64,000 nucleotides of DNA from Lycorma delicatula. Its lineage: Eukaryota; Arthropoda; Insecta; Hemiptera; Fulgoridae. How positions within the stretch are numbered: position 1 is the first letter of the stretch; every line of letters begins with the position of its first letter. Made by a program: the position numbers and the translations under genes. The notes under the pieces are model-generated. The model was given only the letters and a program-made list of their open reading frames with translations. It did no database searches and was not told the DNA's origin. Of this stretch, positions 47,113-59,159 are shown one piece after another. The DNA lies in assembly GCF_047948215.1 (NCBI RefSeq), contig NC_134455.1, forward strand, positions 72,007,689 through 72,071,688. Direction: 5' to 3'.

Positions 47113-47929
47113 CAGAGTGGGCCATATTAATGGGATACAGATGGTGCATAATTGTTCGACCAAGATAAGGTTCTTCGAACCACATTCTGTGATTGGCTAA
47201 TCAGCAAAGGTGATGACTCTGTGTTAGATCTTATCATATCCGACGAAACTCATTTCCACCTCAGTGGTTATGTCAATAAACAAAACTATCGTTTCTGAGC
47301 TAGACAAAATCAGGTTACTGTGTGGTGTGCAGCGAGTCATGCCTGTGTGATAGGTTCCTATTTTTTTGAGAACGAACATAATGGCACCGTCACAGTCACC
47401 GCTGAAAGGTACAACACAATGTTACGAACATTTTTCATTCACGAAATGAGACGGCTTAAAAGGGACATGTAGATGCAGCAGAATGATGCAGTCATACTGT
47501 AGTACTGTCAATGATAATCCTTCGACGACACTTACCGAGACGCCTCATCTCCAGATTTGGTGATATCCATTGGCATCCCCAGTCTAACTCCACCGGACTA
47601 TTTCCTGTGGGATTATCTAAAGGAGAAGGTATACACCACAAAGCCTACTACCATAAATGAACTGAAGGACAGCATCCGAAGGGAGATGGCAACCATCCCT
47701 GCCGAAACCCTGCGCCAAACTGTTGACAATTATTGTTAGGGCATAGAATGTTCTCGTCAAGGTGGTGTCCATCCCTTAGATGGACACCACCCAATAATCT
47801 TCAAACAATGAACACACTACAAAACTCCTGTCATTTGGCAATGTGTTCCACATAGATGGTAATAAATGTTGTTTTCAACATGCTCCATAAATATATTTTA
47901 AATGTATCCCATCAAAATGGCCCACTCTA
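47113..47929 (+). mobile_element. Internally deleted Tc1/mariner element with decayed transposase
   Basis: The left end CAGAGTGGGCCATATTAATG pairs with the right end (reverse complement TAGAGTGGGCCATTTTGATG). Total length is 817 bp, about two-thirds of a full element. The N-terminal DNA-binding half of the transposase is missing. The coding remnant starts about 47,165 with FCDWLISKGDD, then SDETHFHLSGYVNKQNYRF (first Asp region), VTVWCAASHACVIGSYFFEN and MQQNDAVIL (QQDGA in the family). TPPDYFLWDYLKEKVYTTKP (third Asp) and IRREMATIPAETLRQTVDNY follow. Stops occur after NYRF and elsewhere. A strong 12-bp hairpin follows the coding end at 47,761-47,791. Confidence 0.88.
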
Positions 47930-48013
47930 CACACACGCGCGCAAACACACACACACGCGCGCGCACGCATACATACATACATACATACTCAGAGAGAGAG
48001 AGAGAGAGAGAGA
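47930..48013. repeat. Compound microsatellite (CA/CG)n-(CATA)n-(GA)n
   Basis: Starts immediately at the right terminus of the preceding transposon: ACACACGCGCGC blocks, five CATA units, then about eleven GA/AG units. Confidence 0.95.
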
Positions 48014-49420
48014 AATACACGCTCGCGGTCTTCATTTTATTTTAAGATATTTTGTTATTTTAATGTTATTAAATTTATTTTGTTTCTAAAACAAGAATTA
48101 TTATTCACTCTGTATATAAATATTGTGTCCAGAGTTTCCCTTATTATTTATAAATGTAGCTGTTCTTGTCGCCCATTTTATAGTTCCACGTACATGAATA
48201 AAGATGATTATGAATGCAGAAAATAATACAATACAGGACAAAGACTTTACATTTTCTATTAAGCTTTTTTTTTGCTGTAATTTAATTGTTACATGAGATT
48301 AAATCCTTTCATTTAAAAGTATTAAAACCACTTAACTTTGTGAATTGAAAAGTGTTATTGCTTTTTTAACGAGGTAAAGAGTTGCTGCCAGAATGAATTT
48401 AGATAACAATGGCTCTTTTACACTGAAATGTTTGTATTTAATAGCCACTGGAGTATAATGTAAAACAGTATGATTTTCGTACTGCTGGTGACTGCAAATT
48501 AAGTACCTAAGGCGATTTCAAAATAAACTTAGTCCTCATGTTTTATTCTTTTCTTTTTGTTTTTTATAGACCTACGATGGAATGTTAATGTAAAAAATTA
48601 AATAAAAATTTACTTCATCTTGATTAAATATCATTAATAAGTAAAAAAATTAAACGTTTTACATTAATTTCAATTTTTAGCGATGTGAATTTTCTCATTA
48701 ACACGTATTTATTAACTTACTCATTACTCATTACTCATTAACACAGTAATTTTTTTGCTAATTAAGGATGGCTCTTTAAGTATTTTAAATATGCAAGTTA
48801 TTAGGAATTTTTATTGGACTTAATTAAGTGTTACGCAAATATTAATTAAAGATATTTTTTTAACAGGGAATTTAATTTTTTAAAAAGGCAAATTTCAAAC
48901 CGTAAGTTTTAGCTACTAACGATTAGAAATTTTTCTATTTTATTTTTATTTTTAAATAAGATATAGTAAGTTCGAGATAATGTTTTCAGTCCTTAATATC
49001 GTTTAGCAAATTTTACTCCATTATTTAGGTAATTAATAACATATTTCCTTTAGTATAGGTATTTTGTAAATTCTTCAAAATTTTTGCAATTTAAATTTAT
49101 CTATTTCTGATGTCTTTTATCTTAAATCAGATTTTTCCAAATTAATATATCAGTTTTACAAAATTAAATTTTTTAAATAAATGAAAATATTGTAATCTGT
49201 AATTAAAACCTTTTGCAAAATAGGGAATGTACTTTACCACAGGATTGAATTTGTATTAATTTAATAAATATTTGTAATAATTTTATAAGACAATCAAAAA
49301 GTCTTAATATTATTTTCCAGCTTGTAGTTCTGTTGCTACTATAGAATATAGTATATGAAGAGAAGATATATACTATATAAGATATATAGATATAATATAA
49401 TATATAAAGAGAAAGTAGCA
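48014..49420. other. AT-rich non-coding stretch
   Basis: No feature was recognised. A TA-rich tract lies at 49,345-49,405. Confidence 0.5.
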
Positions 49421-50720
49421 ATCGGGAAAAATTTTGGGTATCAAAGTTTGCAAATATCGACGTTTCAAATTACACATTCCAAAAAATGTAAAAACAGAAT
49501 TATAGAAACTTCAAGATGTATTTAGTTACATGCGTGTGTTGATTTATATTTCTATTAATATGACTGGGTTAGCTAAATGTAAATTTAAAAAAAATGTATA
49601 CATATGGAGCATTGATGGCATTGATTGTTTAACAATGTTAAAACGTTTAACAATATTAAAACGGCGGAGTAAGATTTTTCGATATTTTTCAATTTTGATT
49701 TTTTTGTATAATAGTCTTAAAAAAATTAGTTTTAGTACGATATAGGTGCTTATTAACGATTCTTTGAATTTCTAATATTATTAAAAATTCCAACGTCAGA
49801 CGGATTTAGGAGTAATATTTATCTAAATCGGATTCTTTGGGATGATACTCAGTTTTATTTGAAAACAGTGTTTGTCTCATGTTTTTAAAATTAGTTGATT
49901 AAAAAACATAAAAAATAAAGATTTGTCTATATATATATTTTTCAATCCCCTTGCTCAGACTTTTGATTCCATCAAAAGAGGGAGCATCACGGTATCAATT
50001 TTTTCCCCTGTCAGTAGGCCAAGATTTTCTTGATTGATCATCCAAAATTTTGGTTGTAGATTTTAGAAATTTCAAAGCTTGTTGACTCCCTCTAACAAAA
50101 AAACTCACGGTAAAAGCCATGAAAGTAAATACGTGTGTTGTCTTGTAATTTGATAAATATCTTCGGACTTCCTGGACCAAAAACTTAAAAATTGGCTGAA
50201 ATATGTGTGTATAAGCGTATGATATATTAATGCTATCAAAGTTTGGATTTAATCATACAAGAGAGTTTTGTATTCACCGGAATTTTAAAATTTCAATTTT
50301 TTGCTGAGGAAATGAAACTTGAAATTCGGTATAGTGGTAATATCAAATATATGGGCTATGTATAGAACTGAAATTTTAAGTAATTCGGACTTAGTGGGTG
50401 GGCACTTAGTGGGTAATTATCTGAATTGTTTTAGAGCTTTTGTTATATGTTTTCAAACTTGATTATTGAATGTTTTGAAATTCATAATAAATATTCCTGA
50501 ACATAAATTCGAAATTCTGTTAAATTATGGCCCCATGCCTGCAAGAGGATATAGGCGTACCCAAAATAATTATAATTTACATTTTGCTTAATATTTCAAA
50601 ATCGGTTCAACTATTAAGCATCAAATTAGGTGAAACTTTTGTGCATAAAATCTTAATAGAATTAAGTTGTAAGTCCCCACAGATAACCGGGTAAGGGTGT
50701 ACTCGATTTCACTGATTTAT
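49421..50720. other. Non-coding stretch, repeat-like composition
   Basis: Less AT-biased than its neighbours, with segments such as TTTCCCCTGTCAGTAGGCC and CAAAATCGGTTCAACTATTA that look like parts of a dispersed repeat. I found no second copy in the window and no protein motif. Confidence 0.35.
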
Positions 50721-53640
50721 TAGTTTTGTTCTTATACCAATAAATATTTGTTATATTAAAGCGCAGAAGTTAATTAAAATATCTCTCCAAATAAGTCGTA
50801 CAACGGGTTATTAATTTTTACAGGAGGTAAACATTGCCATATTCGGTTTCCTCTACCAGATAGTGAAATATCGCCAAAACTTCTAGGAACACTCTTTAGA
50901 ACGCATTTCTACATCAGATTTCCAAATCTGCTTTTTATTTTTATTTAATAATTGATTTTATCGATTTTACGAACAAATAAATAAGTCATTAAAATGTAAA
51001 AACTCAATAGTAGTGTATTTGATATAAAAATTTCTGAAAGTGAAGGAAGGAGGGTTATGGAACCCTATTTTTTTTATAATAATAAAAATTATAAGATCTA
51101 ATTTTTTGTACTGGTAATTTATAAAATAATTTTTAAAATACTGCAAAAGAGTAGGCTTTTTTTATTTATTTCAAAATATTATTAGCAAATAAATCATGAG
51201 AATAAATAAAATTGTCCACACTATTACTGAAAGAATAATTGAATTATAATTAGTAGGATTGTCAGTACAATAATTAGCATATTTGCTTCTATATCAGTTG
51301 GTCGTTGGATCGATTTCTAATCAGGAGAATAATATAATTTCACTTTTAATTTATTTATCTCATTTGCCTCAAAGTTTTGGTAAAGATTGTCCTATTTAAA
51401 AATGACGTTAACAAAACATCCTTATAAATTTTGGAAACATCTTCACTAGTATATACTTTTCGCTATCACATTAAATGTTACAATTGATTTTTTTTACAGT
51501 TGCAGTTTTATAATTTTGTTCTTCTAGTTTCTGACTCGTGTCTTATTTTTGTTACCAAAATAAACTGTAATAATTATATTTAGAGAACGACTAAGATGAC
51601 TATAAAATTATTAATTTAAACATGATTTTGGGATCAACCGAAGCACATTGTCGCGTCCTCGCGGCTTGACCATGATATTGAGAAACTAACAAACTAATAA
51701 TTTCTTATAAATTACAATTTATAACTATAAAACATAGGGAACAAAATAGATAAATAATAATAATAATAATAATACGTATATATATTACTTACAAAATAGT
51801 AATTCAAATAAAAAGGACAAAATTTATTAAATGACAGTTCAATTATAAATACCGCAATACAGTAAACCGCAACCTTTTCAAAAATAATAATAGAATATTA
51901 CTAAGCCACATGTAATTTTACCTCTTCTATAGCAATATACATAAGTAGAATTTTTTTTTTTTAATTAAATTTTTCCAACTAATTTTATTAAAAGTTATTT
52001 TGAATATTAGAATAACTCTAGGAATTATAAATAAAGTATTTATTACACTGTATGAATCAATTAATGCTTAAAAAAAAATTATTTTATAAAGATTATCGTA
52101 TATGGAAAAAGATATTATACTTTCGGGAATTTTCTTTACATAATAAGTAAAAAACAATCATTTATATCAATCTATCCGATTGTAAGTAAGGCTTAAACAG
52201 TAAATAAAATCCATGAATTTTATCATTGACTTTAATTAAGAACCTTCCTTTTGTGAAATCCGTTTAAAGGAAAAAATCAATAACTTTATTGTTTTTATTC
52301 AAATTTTAAGTTTTTAATTCACATCAGATTACGTTTTTATATTACGTAATTATATAAAATTTTTCCGTAATTAATATTTAATATGAAAATGTTAAATTTA
52401 AATTTTGGTTATAGTTTAGTAAAAAGCCGAAAAATTAATTATGAGTAATTATGAGGCTAAAGTACCTAAAGTATAGATAATGCTGAATAACAATTAATTA
52501 AGTTCATAATAAAAAAAAGATTTTTTTTCTATGATAAAAAATTCCAAAGATGACTAGTTTAAGAAAGATATTAGAAGAAGAGACTAGGATAAATAAAACA
52601 GATGGCTTTCATAGTGAAAGAGATTTATTACATTAAGGAATAAATTTATACGCTGAAAAAATTAGAAAAACAAAATCTGTGATAGTAAAACAGTTGTAGT
52701 AAGAAAGAAAGGTTAAGTACAGATTCTTTTGAAATGTGGTGCAGAATAAGAATGTTGGTCTTTAGGTAAATGAAGAAAATATTTAAAAAAGGACCTAATA
52801 ATTATTAAAAAAGGAGTATTGTTATTACAGCAATTATTGCGTGTAAAATTGCTGATGTTTTCCTACGTATTTTATTCCTTTAATACCATTGTAGAAATAC
52901 ATATGCTTTATTTAATTTAAAAACTACTAATCTTTGTTTAAGTTTTTAAAACATTGCAGTTGACTGAAGTTACAGTCATATTTATTTTACAACGTCGTCA
53001 GAGCTTATTTAATTTTAAACTGTTAATTAAAATTAATAAATACATTATTAAATTACTATTTCAGTAAAATCTTACAGTTATATAATTCTAATGCAAACGA
53101 TTAATATGTAATATTATAAACAACTTTGCCAACATAATAAGCTAAAATTTAAATTAGTTCTTAAAAGAAAATATTAATCTTACGGAGTATTAACCGTTTT
53201 TCTGCAAACTGAAAGTATTTCATTTTACCAATTCCTTTAGAATTCACCAAAAATTTGTTTTTAATATTTTCCGTATTTGTTTTTATATTCTCCAATAACA
53301 TTAATTTAGTTTTATATACATATACATACAAAAAAGTAAATGGATTCAGATAATTTGAACCATTTAACATTACTGAAATAAAATACATTTTTGATCTACA
53401 GGTCAAACATTTTTTTTTTTTCATAAAATATTTGGTAAAATCTTATTTAGGAATTCGTATGATGGGATTTAATCTTAATCACTTCAAAGAAATAATAGTT
53501 TTATAATCGGCGTTTAAATGTCACAAATTAGTAGATTTTTTGTGAATATTGGCCAAGTGGTACAAAATCGAGGTAAAGTAGATTTTAAATATAAATGTAG
53601 CTTTTGGTTTGTTGCGAGTTACTTCACCAATTTTTTTTTG
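50721..53640. other. Long AT-rich non-coding stretch
   Basis: No gene, RNA or transposon ends recognised. An (AAT)n run lies at 51,755-51,773. Confidence 0.5.
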
Positions 53641-53643
53641 TTT

Positions 53644-53795
53644 TTTTAACCTCCGGGACCATCGTTACGTATTGCTTCAGAGGATGAGAAGAATGACTTG
53701 TAGCGTGTGTGAAAATGCCTTGCCTGACCGGTATTCGAACACGGTATTCGGCCTTTCATCCTCCTGATGAAAGGCCGAAACGCTACCAAGCGTGC
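53644..53795 (-). mobile_element. SINE1 copy with a rearranged head
   Basis: AACCTCCGGGACCATCGTTA, TTGCTTCAGAGGATGAGA, GTGTGAAAATGCC and CCTGACCGGTATTCGAACAC identify the family. The anticodon-arm region contains an inverted duplication forming an 11-bp perfect stem (53,750-53,776), and the 5' edge of the head runs into dispersed repeat B. Confidence 0.85.
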
Positions 53796-54350
53796 TACAC
53801 TAATGCTCCTTGTGGAGAGAGGGGGTACTATTGGCGCAGTATACCGACTTAGCCACTAGTTGATTAAGAGTATTTTTTGGGTTGGGGATGCGATTATGCA
53901 AATATTTTTTGAAAATATTATTTTTTAATTGTTAGCAAATATGCCTAAGAAAACTAAGACCTTAATTAGGCGAAATTTCGTGATACTATGGGTGACCTTG
54001 CTCTACAGCCTCACCCGTTTGATCTTTTAAGTTGAAAATTTAATGGCGTCAATTCCCCTTACGTAGAAGTAATCTGACAAAGTTTGGTTAAATCGGCCCA
54101 GTAGTTCTGGTGATATTAGGTGATTTAGAGGACGACACCGAATATACACGCGTACATACGATAAACCGGAAAATTTCCATCTGGTTTTTGGTTTTTTAGG
54201 GTCCTTAGTGTCAAAAACAAATGTAATAATCGTAAAAATAAAGATCCGTTGAAACCAAATACTCCCATATTGGACCCATTACAATAGTTTGCCTGCTAAA
54301 GCTATAGTTCTGACATATCCCTTGACAGTAAAGTAGTACGTAGATGTGTA
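53796..54350 (+). repeat. Dispersed repeat B, copy 4
   Basis: TGCTCCTTGTGGAGAG, AGACCTTAATTAGGCGAAAT, GGGTGACCTTGCTCTAC, AGAAGTAATCTGACAAAGTT, GGCCCAGTAGTTCTGG, ACACGCGTACATACG at the microsatellite position, and GCTATAGTTCTGACATATCC at the right. Confidence 0.72.
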
Positions 54351-57300
54351 TAATGTTTAAATAAATTAAAAAAAATATATACTTTATAGAAAATTATCAC
54401 CCGCACGCTCCTTAATTATCCTATATTAAAAAAAATTGTTTGTCGGCAATTTTTTTATTTTTTGGGAATCGTGTTTTTTTAAAAATATTTATCTCTTTTT
54501 TACCTTTAAATATATGTACTACTATCACCGAAAACAATTTTAATGTATGTAATCTTTTTTTCGGTGATATTTTTACTTAAAAAGTAGTTTCAAAAACTAC
54601 TATTTTTTTATTGATTTTATATTTCTTCTTCTGACTTTAACTTTGCCTTTGATTTTAGCTCTTTTAACTCTGTTTTTATTTTACATTTTGATTTAGTACC
54701 ACTTAATTTAATGGTATCTTTATTTGGATTTAAAATTTTAGTTTAATACTAAACTTGTTTTAAATTTTACTTTTGACTATGTTTAGGATTAATTATTTAA
54801 ATTTAAAAGTTTCATTAGCTACAAGTTATGATTTAGTTTGAAATTTGATGACTACTTTTATGGGTATTAACTTTGATCTTCATTATGGTCTTATATTCAA
54901 TTTTTTCAAATGTTTTTTTTTATATCTTGTGGAGTTTTATACAGACAGTCCTGTCTGTGGTTTATCTTAGGTGTTTCATGAGGCCTACCTACCTGTTTCA
55001 TGAGGTAGAAATATTTCCTTGCTAGTGGTCAGCTTGATTTAGGGTTTAGTATTTAGGACGTTTTTCATGATAAATACTACGAAATTCAGGAAACTAAAGA
55101 AAATAAAATTATTAACATTTTTTGTTTGTTTGTTAGTAGATAAATTTTACTGTCAGATTAATTTGTTAAAAAAAAAATCTTTGGTAAATTGGAAAGACAG
55201 TTTTGTTACGTCCTCACTTCGTGTACAAAAAAAGGTGTTTTTTTTAATTTTTTTTCGAGTCATGTGGAATATCTGTCATATCTAGGATTAGGAAGTATAT
55301 TTTTTCGTTTATTGAAAATAGAGCTGTTATATCCACACTGAAAACTGAGTAACAAGAATTATGTAATCCACAAGCTTCAGGAGCAGACGGTAAAAAAAGT
55401 ACAAACATAATTATACTCTTATCCACTATCTGAAAAAATAAATTAAAACAGGATTGAAACCGGTTTAATTAAATATTTTTTCTGAAAGGATTTATTTTTT
55501 ATTTTATTTTTGTTTCTAAAATCAGCATCAATTACTCCAGTCACATTGAAGCTTGAAACGAATGAACGTATTGTGTGCAAAAAGATATTAATAATATTAA
55601 GAAATGTCTTAATATCATTTTGGTAAAATTTAAGAGAAATGTCAAAAACAAGTTTTTTAATTTATTCACTTTTTTATTATTAGTTTGTCATGGCGTTCAT
55701 ATAATTTTTTTTATGTATAAATTATGTAACTACAGGAAGTTAACACCGTGTTAAATAAATAACCTAGTATTACTTACAGCTTTATATTTTTTTCTATAAA
55801 AATATTTTGTCCATATTAAGTTGAAAAAATACTGAGATGGTAAAATAAAATATTAATTACTTTATGAATTTTCTATGCACCTTGTGTTTTCATTGCGACG
55901 TAAGATAAATTACTTTTGTTTGCTAGAACAATGGTCTCTTACTCTGTAAATGATAAATACCCTCTTTGTTATAATACTCTTGCTTCCAGACAAAATCCGA
56001 TTATATCTGTCTCAGATTATTGTATGTTATTAAATTTATGTACACGTGGGAATTAAAGTCAACATGTTACTTATTTGTCCATCTGGAGTCTAGAACGTTG
56101 TAAGCGGTATAAAAATGTGTTACATCACTATTTGTTAAATTAGTGTACTCTTTCACTCTCTCTATCACTCTCTCTCTCTTTTCCTTCACTCCCTCACAAT
56201 AGATGTTTATCTGTACACTATATTCCTTTATTGTCACGTTCTTTACAAAGTACACCTGGCCGGTATACACCAGGGACTTAACTCTTCCTTTTGCCTGTCC
56301 TTAAGAACTACGTTGGGAAATATATTTCACATTTTAAAATGAAACAATTAATTTCAGTCGAAATACTTCTTTTATCATTATGAAATAGTTACGTATAATA
56401 TTGGGAAATGTATCCATTATTTCAAATATTGTTTTACCTCAATATTCTATTTACTGTTAATAAATAGATATTTATTAACTCTTGATATAATTTAATTATG
56501 CTTAAATTACTAGCTGTGTAGAGGCTTCATTTCGGATAAGTCGCGTTTTCTGTAGAACAAATGACCTTTTCCAAATATTTTTGAATCTCAATCGAATTTA
56601 AAAAATAGCTTTAGGAATACTTCTTTTATGATTTTTTTAAAGTGAATGCGAAAGGAGAGTGAAATGAAATATTGACGGTAATGCAGTTAAGGAGCTAAAT
56701 AAATATTAACTCATAAATTATTGTTATAAATTTTTCGAATATGGGCTACCTCACTGGTCTCACACAAACTAGTGCTGATTATTTTACTGTTAAGCAGATT
56801 GATTCGTTTACAGGTTAGAAAAACATTGATTCCTAACTGATTTTTCTTGAAGTCGTATATCTGCTGCATTTTTCTTGATTAATGTTTTATAAGCAGCCAA
56901 GACTCGTATTCGTTCAATAAATTATCGTTATAGTTTACTACACACAAAAAAAATTTCTAATAATCAATTAATAGCTTATTCTAAAAATACTACTTATTAA
57001 TAGAAATTTGGGTGTGAAAGCATACACCTTTAATTAAATATTATTAAGGATGAAATAATGTATCAAATAGGTTACTATATATAATTTACAGCGAGAATAT
57101 TGCGTTTGGTTAATTCTTTATTCAATTTAATGTTAAATTTTAAAAAAGTCGAATAATTTTTATCTAATGGATTTAATATTAAGCGTTTGAATAACAGGAG
57201 AGCAATAAATAAAATTTTTTGAAAATTTTATTAATTTATTAATAAATTTTATTATAAAATTATTTATATTATAAAATTGATTATATTAAAATGTAATATA

Positions 57301-57484
57301 ATCAAAAAGAAGTTGTATACCTAAAAAATATTATTTTACACGTTACTGTTTTTTTAACACAATTACTCATATGTATGATTGGTTTACATCCGTAAAAACC
57401 ATTTACACTTTATTGCATATATTTTATATCCTTAACGTAAACTTTACAATCTGTTCAACTAGTGAACAATAAGCAATCCCCCCT
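54351..57484. other. AT-rich non-coding stretch
   Basis: 54,397-54,415 repeats a segment of dispersed repeat C. A short palindrome ACAGACAGTCCTGTCTGT lies at about 54,940. A CT-rich tract lies at 56,148-56,196. No gene was recognised. Confidence 0.5.
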
Positions 57485-57558
57485 CGCTCCAATGAGATGA
57501 TGATAAATATGACAAGTAAATGAAATGTAATCTTGTGCAGACTCAGGCTAACCTATTT
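57485..57558 (-). mobile_element. SINE2 copy, left part (split by the R1-like LINE)
   Basis: CAAGTAAATGAAATGTAATC and TTGTGCAGACTCAGGCTAAC match the SINE2 body between tail and centre. The rest of the copy continues at 62,101 after the LINE and again at 62,291 after a SINE1. Confidence 0.85.
57547..57558. repeat. Target-site duplication of the R1-like LINE, left
   Basis: GCTAACCTATTT is repeated exactly at 62,101-62,112, directly after the LINE's A tail. Confidence 0.9.
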
Positions 57559-57569
57559 ATAACCTATTA

Positions 57570-57605
<36 letters not shown>

Positions 57606-57656
57606 GGTCCCCTACCCCGTTGGATTTAGGGTCGGTCCCTGAGTCTCCGGGAATAC

Positions 57657-59159
57657 ATGATGCGTAGAAGAGGGTCTCTTCCACCAGAGGGTACATCATC
57701 ACAAAGTACCAGAACTCAGAAAATGGCAGGTACCAAAAAGACTGAGGCAAAAGGTAAGAAGAGGCAGGGGTTCTCTGAAGAAGAAGACTTCTCACCAGAC
57801 ACTCTGGGGAGTCTTCTTTACCAGCTTCGTGTAGCTATGCTACACGAAGCATAGCTACGTGTTGTTCATGAGGAACTCATGAACAAGAGTTGAAAAAGAT
57901 CTATGAGGGACTAAATGCTCTTACTGAGCTGTCATCCCCTCTTGAAAAAATCACACAGGCCACACAGACAGACATAGTGGTCGCGGAGAGTGATTTAGAG
58001 CAAATACTGGCCAAAGAGTTAGAAGAGGATGAATTATTAGACTTGTTACCAAGAAAATGGCCTAACTTCTTGAGAGAAAAACTGAAATCTGTTACAGAGT
58101 TGTCCTCAGAGGTGGGTGACACATGTAGTATTAGCGATATAAATAAAATGAATACAGGAGAAGATACTGAAACACAGAGGCCAAGATATAAAGCTGGCGA
58201 AATCCTTCGTGATGAATTAACAATTATAGGTGACAATTTGTTCGATGTAAGGAAATGTAAATATAAAATTTTTTACGATTCATCAGACTCTGATAAAGTC
58301 ACAATGGGTGTTGTTTTAAGAGCCATAAAAAAGATTATTGCACAATCAAGCAATGTATCATTTATATTGCCTAATAATAATATAGGCAATTATGCTAAAT
58401 AGATAATTTCTTACTTAGCAAGGGACAGACAAGAACCGGTTAAAGTACTGACTATGCACACGGTTGGCAGGGCGGCACAAACTAGGCCCGGCCAAAGTCA
58501 AATTAAAAGGGCTACTCCTCCGGCGGAAGACAGAAGTACAGTTGTAGTTAAGGCTGCTGGAAAGTCTTATGCAGAATTATTAAGAACTATGAAGTCTGCT
58601 GTAGACAGTGATGAGGGGAAGGACGTCATATCGTTAAGAAAAGGTAGAAACGAAGAACTATATGTGAGGATTCAGATCGCACAAAAGGCAGCAGACTTCA
58701 CTAATAATCTTCGTGACAAGGCGGAGGATCTGCAGGTTGATCTCAGGAGATGTGCAGGCAGACGCACTGTGGTTCACATTAGAGACATAGAACATGACAC
58801 GTCTGAAGATGAGATATTGGCAGCGGTTATGGCCAGAGTTGAAGATAAAGATCAGACGAGGATCTCATCTGTTAGGGCAGGTTATCCGGAAACGCAAAAT
58901 GTGACAGTTGTGACAACGCACAGCCTGGGTCAACTGCAGAGCCTTTATTAGGGAAGAAGAAGATAAATGTTTTAGATGCTGGGGTTCAGGCCATCGTAGG
59001 CAAGACTGTAAGGGCCCTGATAGGATGGACCTCTGTTTTCACTGCGGAGGGAGGGGTCACAAAATAGTGGACTGTCGGGAACCCAAAAACTGCCTGAACT
59101 GTGGCAGTCAAGACCACAGAACGGGAGCCTGGGCATGCACTAGTAACAGTAATGATTAA
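57657..59159 (+). pseudogene. R1-like ORF1 (Gag-like nucleic-acid-binding protein), broken
   Basis: Starts at ATG 57,657 (MMRRRGSLPPEGTSSQSTRT) and runs through a hairpin insertion at 57,825-57,858 that shifts the frame. It resumes with KKIYEGLNALTELSSPLEKI. An in-frame TAG at 58,400-58,402 follows NNNIGNYAK. The next block contains KSYAELLRTMKSAVDSDEGK and RRTVVHIRDIEHDTSEDEIL. A frame change near 58,920 leads into three zinc knuckles: CFRCWGSGHRRQDC, CFHCGGRGHKIVDC and CLNCGSQDHRTGAWAC (two CX2CX4HX4C and one CX2CX4HX6C). The stop at 59,157-59,159 overlaps the ORF2 start by eight bases (ATGATTAA). ORF1 proteins coat the element RNA. At least three lesions make this copy inactive. Confidence 0.88.

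Noticed and set aside
47856..48089. Open frame over the compound microsatellite
   Set aside because: His-Thr and Arg-Glu runs are translations of simple repeats.
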